64,000 nucleotides of DNA from Xanthostigma xanthostigma. Its lineage: Eukaryota; Arthropoda; Insecta; Raphidioptera; Raphidiidae. The stretch spans positions 49,363,665 through 49,427,664 of the forward strand of contig OY754468.1 in assembly GCA_963575645.1 (NCBI GenBank), read 5' to 3'. The position numbers and the translations under genes were made by a program. This document shows positions 1 to 11,000 of this stretch, in pieces. Position 1 is the first letter of the stretch; the number at the start of each line of letters is the position of its first letter. The notes beneath the pieces are model-generated. The model did not search any database. It saw only the letters and a list, made by a program, of their open reading frames with translations, and was not told the origin of the DNA.

Positions 1-782
1 AGTTTTCCACTGTATGATAAAAAAATAACAATTAAAAAATATTTTTAATAAATTTAAAAAGATTTAAAAATTTAAAGAAATAAATAATTAAAAATTGAAA
101 ATATATTTTTTTTTAAGTTTGCAAAAATAAAAAAAATTAAGAACTATACATAATATAATATATAATTAATATCAAGTGGAATAAAATAAAACAAAATAAA
201 AAGAAAAAACTCAATGATTTCGTAAGGAATCGAACCCAGGACCTTGCCCTTGGGGATCCAACGGCATAACCATTACGCCACGGCGGCCTAATACTTATAG
301 TGGTGTTATCACGGTATAGAAGTGTAGCACTTGTTTTATGGAATTGTTTTTAAACTATTAGCTGTCAAAAATAATAAAAAATAAAACTGTTTATAAAAAT
401 TAAACTACTGAACACATTTTAGTGAATTTAAATAGGGTTCTGGTCTGATAGTAAACAAAGTGAATAAAATATAACCCAAGGCAATCCGACCAAAATTGCG
501 ATCTGTAGAGTCGTGACGTACGTACGTACGTACATACGTACAGACCAACCGACAACTGCTGTTTGTGATTTTCAATTACAATTTTAATAGTATTTATGAA
601 CTCAAATTGATTTAAAAATGGTTCTATTTTATAGATTAGAATCTCCTCTTTTCAAAAAGCTTCAATTTAAATGGATTTCGTGTGAAATTAACTTAGATAT
701 AACTTCTTATATGAACGAAAGTCAGCTCTGACGCACAAAGCGATAATAAAGCACATACCGCTAGTTTAGCGGTATGTGCAAT
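1..782 (-). mobile_element. tRNA-headed repeat, copy 1 (cut by the window start)
   Basis: This stretch is nearly identical to 12348-13178. It contains a tRNA-like block at 218-288 on the - strand, with A-box-like TGGCGTAATGG and B-box GGTTCGATTCC. Next come an ACGT/ACAT microsatellite (about 515-541) and a terminal palindrome at 751-779, GCACATACCG with its complement around CTAGTTTAG. The combination of internal pol III promoter boxes and dispersed copies suggests a tRNA-derived SINE or a composite element. Confidence 0.7.
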
Positions 783-1249
783 ATTTCAGCACTCATATTA
801 TATTCAAAAAGAGATAAAGAAAAATCACTGTAATTTTTTCTTTAAATTTCGTAAAGGACCTCGCACAAACGTTATGGGATTTAGTTCTCGGTTAAATTGA
901 TCGAAAATCGTTTCACTAAGAATGGATATCACTATATCTAAAATCTTGCTAAACATATTTGTAGCTAAAAATCTATTGGATTTTAGGTTATGCGCTCATG
1001 GACACTTTTTCTTAGTGACCTTTAAACTATAAAATAAAACCATTTTCGATCACTTTAACCGAGAACCAAATTCCATAAGGTTTGTGCGGAGTCCTTTGAA
1101 AAAGATCTAAAATAGTAAAATTCCTCATATACTGACGACTTTTGGAAATTTCTGTTGGATTGGTTAGATGGCATTTGTTTTACTTTACAAGATTAGCCAT
1201 TTTTCTGTCGCTATATAGGTATGAAACTCGGCTATTTTATATTTTTTAC

Positions 1250-1832
1250 ACGCTTTATATTAACTTCACTTGTAAGTTTGTATGTATGTTTGTATGTATG
1301 TATGTATGTTTGTATGTATGTATGTATGTATTTATTTTATGCATAAAGTATGTATGTTTGTTTGTAGCCTTCCTTTGGACTACAGCAAGTGGTTTATTAC
1401 AGTAGTATAATATGCCAGCACTGTAACTACAGTGTTTAGCCGTGCGGTCTAAAGCACGGGTCTTCGCTGACGTCAAATCTTGGAATCACGGGTCGTGGGT
1501 TCTAATCCCGTCCACGCCGAAAAAAAAATTGTTTGTTTTTCGGCAAATTTTTGACAATAAATCGAACTAAAAAGTGGAAAATAAATATAGTTTAAAAAAA
1601 AACTAAAAAACACGCTTTAAGTACCTATATCGAACTAAAAAGTAAAAAATATATTTTTTTTAAAATAAGTTTTAAACAATAATGAATAAAAAATACTAGT
1701 ATTATTGTGAAAAAAGCGTGGGGCGCTCGATGTACGAAAATGTGTAACAAAGCGCCCCACGCTTTTTTCACAATAATACTGGTATTTTTTTATCCATTAC
1801 TGTTTTAAGCTTATTTTAAAAAAAATATTTAA
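1250..1832 (+). mobile_element. tRNA-Leu-like SINE with internal GC-rich hairpin, copy 1
   Basis: Order: a GTAT microsatellite (about 1276-1355), a tRNA-like block (1437-1520) with GCGGTCTAAAGCACGGG and B-box GGTTCTAATCC, an A-rich spacer, then a near-perfect inverted repeat (about 1645-1832). The hairpin's GC-rich arms read GCGTGGGGCGCT and AGCGCCCCACGC. Copies elsewhere: 7165-7740 and 54378-55180 (inverted) and a piece at 39488-39660. The class-II-like tRNA head with a long variable region suggests Leu or Ser origin. Confidence 0.7.
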
Positions 1833-3599
1833 TAGAAATAATGCGTATGTTACTATATTTCGCCACATTATGAACACCAGTCAAGGCCCCTTTTCGCATC
1901 GTATCTATAAATTGTGAGTGTTGAAGTGTCGTCTAATTGTCTTTAAGTAGAAACACGCGCATTCATAAAAAGAGAAAATTCATAAAATTAGACGCATGAA
2001 ATATGATAATAGTATTTGTAATTTATGCAATTTTTATTTCATTTTTATATACATTATGTATATACATTCTTATTAGAATTTAGATAACCAGTGGTAGCTA
2101 ACATATTCGTCGCGATCTGCTGGACAATGGAAAAAGTGAATTTTAATTTAGGAGGACCGTTTTCAACTACAGATATGGTCTGATATACATTTCACGGCGT
2201 GTTATATTTAAATAGAACGTGCAAGTTCCAGCTCAGAAAATCGAAATTAATATAACTTCAAGATAGTTAACGAGCTAAGGTGCCTAGGCTATGAGAAAAT
2301 GAGATAAATATTATAATGTTAATAATTTAATAAAAATCAGAGGAATAGGATCAGGAAATCAGTCAAAACTGCATGCTTACTCGCGACGTTTCGGCTTTAA
2401 TTAAGTCTTCTTCAGGCGTTCTGAGAACGCCTGAGGAAGGCTAAATTATTTACATCATCAAGGATCTTAAATAGTATCACAAATTATAATGTGTTTCATA
2501 CATAAGTTTTATCAGCGCAATATGCTAATTTTAGAACATATTGATTTTTTTGTATGATGTTTTCTAACATCTAAAACATTTGTTATATTTTATGGGAGAT
2601 CAGCTTTCGGGGAAACTACGAAACAATTTTATGTTGTTCAATACAGAAAGTGAAATTTTCGTCGCAAATTTATGTATCTTTGCCATGCAATTTTACTAGT
2701 TTACGTAAAAAAGACGGGAAAATGAAAACGACTAACTTTCCCATAGAATACTAAAATTAGTCGTTTTTATTTTCCCGTTTACTGAGTTTGATATACTTAT
2801 AGGGAAATCCAAAAAATCTATTTTGAGCTTTTGGTAGACTTATACCTTTTCAAGTCCCCTTAAAAGATGTTTTTAAGAAATACTTGTCTGTCTGTTACAC
2901 CTTGAAACAAAATCACAAATCGGTCAAAAATATTTTTCTCCACTAGTGCGTAAAAATAAAACAAAAAAATGCGATTTTACCAATCCAATCATATGTCCAA
3001 CTGTCATATAAATATATACTTATTGTGATGTGAAAATCAGCTAGGGACGTGCAAAAAATGTAGTAGGTATGTATCTCAAATGTGATGATAGACTCGTGTC
3101 ACACTGTTAAAATTCGCTGGTCGCTCGTTTTAACATAAAAACTGTATTTACGTTCTAGATACATAAACTCCTATTTTCTCAAAAACGGCTCAAACGATTT
3201 TAAATAAATTTGTATTCCATAGTACCACTATAGATTGTTATCGAAATTTGGGATCATCTTTTTTATTATTGCTGTAATTATTAGAACTTTTATTTCTATG
3301 AGGTCGAGACAGGGTACAGTCATCCCCTCCCCCTTTCGCGGGCCCTGCCTGTGATCAAGACATAATGGACGCTACTTAGCTATGATTTATTATGCATAAA
3401 ATACTTTTACATTGTTGTTTTATAATGCTTTCATATTTTAACTTGAATATTTTTTTTATCAAATAAAATCGTAAATCTTTTTGACTGAAGAGAAAGTTTA
3501 TTGCTTCCTTGATTCCTGTAAAACTTTTACACGTTTCGTATTAAAAGTTATTCCCGTCTTAAATATGCGTGCATAAAGAATGTTTCATTATTAATTAAT

Positions 3600-3965
3600 C
3601 ATCAGACTTATAAAAAATACTTTTTAAAAGTAGGTATTTAAATACTAATACAAATACTCTGACTTCATTGAGTATTTAAATACGAGTACAAATACTTTTG
3701 CTGCAGAGACTTGTAAAAAATACTTTTTAAAAGTATTTAAATACGAATACAATTACTCTGGCTTCATTGAATATTTAAATACTGTAAAAAATACTTTTTA
3801 AAAGTATTTGAAATACAAATACTAGAAAAGTATTTGAAATACAAATACAAATACTAGAAAAGTATTTGAAATACAAATACAAATACTAGAAAAGTATTTG
3901 AAATACAAATACAAAAACTAGAAAAGTATTTGTATTTTGAAATACTTCTACTCAAATACTTTAGA
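3600..3965. repeat. Imperfect tandem repeat of AAATACAAATAC / AAAAGTATTTG units
   Basis: About 360 bp built from short alternating motifs (AAATACAAATACTAGAAAAG and its near-complement AAAAGTATTTGAAATAC). The units are self-complementary, so single strands could fold. The 5' part is diverged; the 3' part (about 3800-3930) is nearly regular. Confidence 0.75.
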
Positions 3966-4276
3966 AGTCTGTTCTACATGTAGTCAAAACTCAAAGACAC
4001 CAGGAGTCAGGGCAGCCTACAAATGAACAGAGCACATTCTCAAGGGTGTGTACTGCACAAATGGACTTATTTACCGGGTGCATAGTATAGGGTGGGGCTA
4101 ACTAAATCGATCGCAGCGTGAGCTATGGATTAAATGAGCTAAATAAGTAGCATAGATTACCCCGCCTTCTTAGTCCGACATGTGTAAGCTTTGATTAGCT
4201 CAGAAATATACCCAATAACTATTTCTTATTTAATTTCAACCAAATTGTTGGATTGTAAAAATAATCTAGGAACTGA

Positions 4277-4856
4277 CAATAGGGTTATTGACAGTGATTA
4301 AAATTAAATATAAAACTGTGTTATAATGAAAGTTTATGGTCTAAAATATCGTTTAGAATTATTATTTTTATTAAATAAGTGCGTTATTAAAATAAATAAA
4401 TAAAATCACGATTTTTAACCTATGAGTCACGTGATTTCAAACACCAATCACAGCGCGTGACGTCATTAATCAGTCAACATGGCCGGTAGCTGTGTGCCAC
4501 TGACTGCCATGTGTATTCGTTGTCTCTGTTCAGTGTATGTTCTCTGGTGTATTCATTGTACTCTGTCAATCATATTAAATGCAACACTTTGTTGGTTATA
4601 ATGCTATATGTCACGTTGTACCCGCTTGCTTAGTGTTTACTGATTGCCTGCTGTGACGTAGGCAATCAGTAAACATGGCTGTCAAGATCAATTGACGTTT
4701 TGGCGCAGAATTTAAAGTCAAAATAAAAAACAACTAATAATGAGTCAAATCTGTTATATTATTTATGAGAAAAAATATTTTTTACGGGTACATATACCTT
4801 TATTCTTTAATTTTAAATACTTTTTGAAATTTCGTCAATAACCCTATTATAGAGTT
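4277..4856. mobile_element. TIR element (ends ATAGGGTTATTGAC), about 580 bp
   Basis: Ends ATAGGGTTATTGAC and GTCAATAACCCTAT are complementary. The interior has an internal inverted segment (ACTGATTGCCT and AGGCAATCAGTAAACATGG) and a TGACGTCA motif. No coding sequence of length is present, so it is a non-autonomous element. Confidence 0.55.
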
Positions 4857-5368
4857 AAGGGCGGCAAAAATTTAAAAGCCTATACTTAGGAAATGTGTAA
4901 ATCCGACACTGTATATGAACCTTTTGTTTGTAAAAAAATGTTGCTAGAAGAACGCAATAATTTTTATTAATTTGTTATGTCAAAATAAGTACCTACTAAA
5001 AAAACCTAGCTATTTAGAAGCGATGATAATAAATATCCCTGGTACACGAGAAAAGAACGTAGAGAAAAGATGACTTCTGCAGCTTCGTATCATTACTCAT
5101 TAGTTAATCTTAAAACCCAGATTTCATCAGACAAAGAATAACAAAGAGCATTTATACTACCTTATTTTTATACTACAAGAACATGTTTTTTTAAACCTAC
5201 TTGTGTCCAATAATTTAAAATTTATAGTGAATGTTTTTGTGTTTTTTTTTTCATTTTATAGTAGTATTTGTTGACCTTACCTATAAAAAATTATTGCAGA
5301 ATAAATTTTATATAAAACTTGACAATTTATTTTTTCTAGAAAAATTATTATCTATGATATTCGAATCA

Positions 5369-5453
5369 TATAAGGCCTAGTTTATATGAGAGGCGTTCAA
5401 CGCGCGTTGGCCCAACGCGCGTTGAACGCTCTTCATGTGTGCTAGGCCTTAAA
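5369..5453. repeat. GC-rich perfect palindrome inside a short inverted repeat
   Basis: Core GCGTTCAACGCGCGTTGG and its complement form a hairpin of about 38 bp with almost no loop. It is flanked by TAAGGCCTAG and CTAGGCCTTA, making a MITE-like unit of about 85 bp in very AT-rich DNA. Confidence 0.7.
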
Positions 5454-5691
5454 TTATGTTGGATTTATATAACGCGAAAGTGTGAAATTACTCACACAGA
5501 CCACCTGTTTAAGTAAAATATCACATCTCTAAAAGTTTTGGGAATTAATGGGTCAATATTTTATTTCGAATAAAAATGATGCCACATTATATCGAATTAC
5601 CTATAAATACTCCCTGCATATTCTCAAATCTTTTCCTGTAGCCTAAAAACGTTTGCTTCTCTCTCGACACTACTTTAAAAATAGTCTAGGA

Positions 5692-6036
5692 CAGGGGTCG
5701 GCAACCTGCGGCTCGCGAGCCGAATGCGGCTCTTTAGATGTAAAGTTGCGGCTCTCCAGTTCCATACGCAAAAAAATAACTATTTTATTATATAAAGCCT
5801 TAAAAATCGTCCAATCGATCCATGATTGAGTACCATGTCTATCTCTCAGACATTTCCACTCGCGTCTCACCCGCACCGCCCCAGTCGCGACGTGTCGTCC
5901 TCGGATATATATTATACCTATATATAAGCAAATAGTATCTATAATACTGTTTAGTGGCTCTTTAAAAATTGGGAAATTTTGTAAATTGTAATTTTTGGCT
6001 CTTCCCGCTTCCGTCTCAAAAGGTTGCCGACCCCTG
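5692..6036. mobile_element. hAT-superfamily non-autonomous element, 345 bp
   Basis: TIRs CAGGGGTCGGCAACCT and AGGTTGCCGACCCCTG are perfect over 16 bp. Flanking 8-bp duplications are gtctagga (5684-5691) and gcctagga (6037-6044), one mismatch. The interior begins GCGGCTCGCGAGCCG and contains repeated GGCTCTT. TIR type and 8-bp target duplication identify the superfamily. There is no transposase. Confidence 0.85.
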
Positions 6037-6617
6037 GCCTAGGACCAAGATTGTTGTATAATTCTTATTTTGGCTCTTTTAAATAGTTTCAAAAAAACAC
6101 TAAAATAATATTCATAGAAATTTTGAAATAGTTCCGTAGTTGCATGAAAAGAAATTATTATAGCAATTGTCAATATAAATAATAAAATGAAATTTCAAAT
6201 CTTTAATTATTAATAAGTGCCCCGAAATTAATTATTACTATAGTTATATATTAGCAAACAACGTCTATGCAAGAAAATGAAATGACTAATTATGTATACT
6301 AGCAAACAAATATTTGGGAAACAATTCTTAAAATTTCTTTCAGCTCTAAAATACAAGATGCGTACTGAAATAAATAAAACATTTAAATATCGAGTAGGTT
6401 CAGCTCCGACTGTACCTTTTCCACAGGACTAGGCCTTTTAAAATAATATTTTATGTATCTAGAACGTAAATGCAGTTATTACGACGAGATGTGACATTAT
6501 GTTAAAACGAGTAGACTAGCGCATTTGCCAACAGCTAAACAGTAATGAAAAGCAACCATTTTATAGGGAGTCGTGCGAAAAAAATATTTCAACATTTTTT
6601 CTCATAATAAAATCACT

Positions 6618-6762
6618 AATAAGAACTCTGTTCCAACTTCTCTGGGAACGGTAACAGAACCGTCACAGTCCCACATGTTCCAAAACCGATAAAAACAGGT
6701 TCGTTCTAGCTGCTGCGCATGACTGTGACGGTTCTGTTACCGTTCTCAGAGAGGCTGGAGCC
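6618..6762. repeat. Foldback, arms about 45 bp
   Basis: GGAACGGTAACAGAACCGTC at about 6645 is complementary to GACGGTTCTGTTACCGTTC at about 6727, with outer arms ACTTCTCTG and CAGAGAGG. No target duplication is evident. Confidence 0.65.
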
Positions 6763-7164
6763 GAGCTAAGATAATCACCGAAGAGAAAACAAAACAGTAA
6801 ATAGAAAATAAGAAAATCGGCATTCAAGTGTTTTTAATGAAATCTGAAAGTAAGCTAGGCGCATGTTTTCTATCACCTTGTATACCAACTCGTTCACTGG
6901 CAACCTATTTAGGTTTTTGTTTTATTGTTTATAAAAAACACAGCTTGTTTAAGTGAAAACTTGACTTATGCAGCAGTCTTTGATAAACGGTATTTGGCCT
7001 GTGTCACTTTCTATAGTTTCTTATGCATTGCAAGTTGTAATAAATATTATGTAAAACTTAACCCCATTAAAGTGTGTTTACAATTAAACAGGGCGATGAC
7101 GCAACGGGCTCCTAATTTCGGAAAAAGCGGGCTCATCCATGGTTTATATTTAGGTTGCTGTACC

Positions 7165-7740
7165 ATTTTGATCCATAAAAAAATATAGTTTAAAAAAAAC
7201 TAAATAACACGCTTTATATCGAACTAAAAAGTAAATTTTTTTTTTTAAATAAGCTTAAAACAATAATGAATAAAAAATGCAAGTATTATTGTGAAAAAAG
7301 CGAGGGGAGCTTTGTTCCACATTTTCGTAAATCGAGCACCCCACGCTTTTTTCACAATAATACTTGTATTTTTTATTCATTATTGTTTTAAGCTTATTTA
7401 AAAAAAAATATTTTTTTCTTTTTAGTTCGATATAAAGCGTGCTTTTTAGTTTTTTAAACTATATTTATTTTCCACTTTTTAGTTCGATTTATTGTCAAAA
7501 ATTTGCCGAAAAAAAAAACAATTTTTTTTTCGGCGTGGACGAGATTAGAACCCACGACCCGTGATTCCGAGAGTTGACGTCAGCGAAGACCCGTGCCTTA
7601 GACCGCACGGCTAACCACTGTAGTTACAGTGCTGGCATATTATACTACAGTAATAAACCACTTGCTGTAGTCTAAACGAAGATTACAAACAAACATACAT
7701 ACAAACTTACAAGTGAAGTTAATATAAAGCGTGTAAAAAG
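7165..7740 (-). mobile_element. tRNA-Leu-like SINE with hairpin, copy 2
   Basis: Inverted copy of the 1250-1832 element: hairpin at about 7225-7425, tRNA-like block at 7532-7614 on the - strand, and a shortened GTAT tail at about 7685-7710. It ends 280 bp before the first visible DYRK exon. Confidence 0.7.
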
Positions 7741-8020
7741 AGATCAGTTCAAGACCGTTAAGTACTGTAATATTATATCATTGCGTTTCTACTAAAGAAC
7801 CTGAAAATTTGCTAATAAAATCGAAGCAAAGCCTGAGTAATGTCTAGGTTAATACAATAACATTCAGTCTCTTCGAAAACTGCTAAATTTAAACTCTTTC
7901 ATAATGCAATACTGATATGAAAAAGGATAAGAAATAATGGACATTGACTTAGGAACACTATCCAGAACAAGCTTTTGTTTCAGTTTATAAATAAAATTAA
8001 ACGTTTCGTTTTTGTTTCAG

Positions 8021-11000
8021 TTTAAATTTATATGAGCTGATTAAGAAGAATAGTTACCAAGGATTCAGTTTAAGTCTAATAAGGCGCTTTGCCAACTCGC
8101 TACTAAAATGTTTGCGGCTTCTGCTACGTGAAAAAATAATCCACTGCGACCTGAAACCTGTAAGTTTAAATAATATTACGTAACGCATGCAAAAACAGGG
8201 CCTACTTTCCATTGTTTACAATTTTTTTACGCAAGGTGTCCTGGGAAGTGACAAACTTCAGGGGTGTATTCCTTACGTCAATTTAAACAAAAAACAACGT
8301 AGGTCCGATTCGGAAAGGTTAGCGAGTTATGGCTTGTTGATGAGCATTAAAAAAATCCTACATAATTATTTTTTATTTAACAAAAACTGAATTTAAAAGA
8401 GTAATAACATAAATAAGCTACATGACATGTTGAATATGACCACTCATAGCATCAATACTCCCTTTTTTTCATTTAGAAAACCAGAAAAAAAAACAAAAAG
8501 AATATACAAACATATAGCATTGGTGCCATTACTCCTTTAAGAACGATTAAAATATATGGTGCTTGTCGAATTGAAGATTACACCAAATTTTATCTACATA
8601 TTAAAAATTCACCGAATTAATACATCGTGGCTGTTAAACAAGCTCTTTTCTGTGTCTCCAATTCGGAACCCAAAGGAATGGTGAGACCTCTGGGGAGAAA
8701 TGCGCCGAACTGTCCTAAGAGGGGTTTTTGACAGGTAAACTATGAAGGCATAAGGTAAACATTGATTTAGAAAAGCATGATGAAGGCTAGGTTAATCAAT
8801 GGTTTAGCTGTCAAAAACCCCCCTTAGGACAGTTCGGCGCATTTCTCACCAGAGGTCTCACCATTCCTTTGGGTTCCGAATGATAATCATCCACTGGGGA
8901 CAAGTCTGATCGTGATGGCCAAGCATACGACATCGTTTAGCAATATTGTTTCCAAGGCATACTCCTGATAATTTTGAACAGTCAGCCGTTTACTTCACCA
9001 AGTTATAACTTCCTAACCTTTTCGAATCGGACCTACATTGATATAAATCCTGAAGCTTGATAAATTTCTCCGGGTACATCAATATATACACATTACGCCG
9101 TAAGCTATAGCAAAGGTTCAGAAAAGTCGATGAAAATCATAATTGCGTAGATAAGATTACCTGCCATTGTAGGATTAATTAAATTATTAATAATATAAAT
9201 ATTTCCAGGAGAACATTTTGCTGAAGCAGCGAGGAAGCAGTTCAATCAAGGTGATTGATTTCGGAAGTAGCTGCTACACGAGTCAACGTGTGTACACCTA
9301 TATCCAATCACGGTTCTACCGATCACCGGAAGTTATCCTTGGTCTGACCTACGGACCGCCGATTGACATGTGGAGCCTTGGTACGTGTTGTCTTAATCTT
9401 AAGAGGGTTCATGTAGTATTATCCACTTGGAGTGTTCCCTTGTTTGATGATAATATCAATTTCGTAGCCCAGTTGATGACAAGCTTTAGTAAGATGAGTT
9501 TGTTTATAATTGACTAGCGGTCCCGCCCGGTTTCACCCGGGTGCAAAAGAATGAATGGGGAAGGAAGGGACATGAGTACACACATTCATCTTAGTTTACC
9601 GAGATTAATGTTGTGTCCAAATTTCATGATGATCGGAGTTACCGTTCAAAAGTTTTTTAGATAAAGAGCAGTATTTAAATTTTTTTTAACTAATAATGAA
9701 TTAAATAAAATTAAAATAAATTTTAATGTAAGCCTTAGAAGAGAGCAATGTAAAAAATAAAAAAAAAAATAAAAATATATTCACCCAACGTGGGGCTCGA
9801 ACCCACGACCCTGATATTGACAGTCGCATGCGCTACCGATTGATCTACCAGAGGTTGTGTTCTTTCATCACCAATATGAGTATATCTAGTTAGTGCATTT
9901 CACATGAATAGAAGCTTATTTTTGAGATACTTTTTGCAACATTTTTCATTAAAGCTCCGCTCCTAATCGTCGTAGCGTAATATTATATAGCCTATAGCCT
10001 TCCTCGGTAAATGGGCTATCCAACAAAAAAAAATTTTATTCAATTTGAACCAGTAGTTCCTGAGATTAGCGCGTTCAAACAAACAAACAAACAAACTCTT
10101 CAGTTTTATATATTAGTATAGATTTAGTGTGTTTATCATTAAACCAAGCCAGAACTTTAAAACTATTATTATAATATGCAATTATTATTATAACATACGC
10201 TCATCTTTAAATCATTAATTCTCAGAATATTAACCTCAGTGATGTAGGTAGCAAAATACGTGTCGGCTAGCTTTGATTATAAAATTAATACATACCTTAC
10301 AGCGAACTCTAACTACAATTAATGTAACTTTACAGAAATAGGTATGGTTGATGAATGATTATAGACGCTGGACAACTCAGACTATAAATGATTTGTTTAT
10401 AAATACACAGGTCGTAGCCACTGACAGACTGAAATTCATAAAAATTGTTAACAAAATAAAATAAGACACCTTGATATTGTGATATGATAAAACTATACGG
10501 GATACAAGGCTAAAATATTAAAACAATTTTTATTGGTCAATATTTCTTAAATTTTTCAGGACCTTAAAAATCTTTTTTTGTGACTTTTCACTAAAGATTT
10601 TTAAGGCCCTGAAGAAACCAAGAAATATTGCGGATACGTTGAGCAATAAAAATTGTTTTAATATTATAGCCTTGTATCCCGTATAGTTTTATCATAAAAA
10701 TTGTTGATATGTGCCGAGTTATTCATTATTTTTTCTTTGATTATTTCAACCTTTTTTAAACTAAATAATTTTCTTTTCAAAATATGTCAATTTTTCGAGT
10801 ATTTATGTCAAGGTTTGTTGGAGGCGGTATAGGCTTGAAGCGTAAAATTAAATAATTGCAAATAGTATTATAATCAACTCTCATTTGACTATAAACTAAA
10901 ATTCCCTTGAATTTGTAACAATAAATTACTCGATGCTAAGAACAATTGTAATTTAAGGTCGTTATGATGGTAAGTTTACACTGTTTAAAATAATGTCACA

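Noticed and set aside
218-288. Functional tRNA gene
   Set aside because: The block recurs inside a dispersed repeat of about 800 bp and its cloverleaf is imperfect, so it is a SINE-type tRNA-derived region.
1255-1476. Frames rich in Tyr/Val/Cys or His/Thr over the GTAT microsatellite
   Set aside because: Simple-sequence translation.
3600-3965. CRISPR-like array
   Set aside because: The genome is eukaryotic, the motifs are short and self-complementary, and there are no regular spacers.
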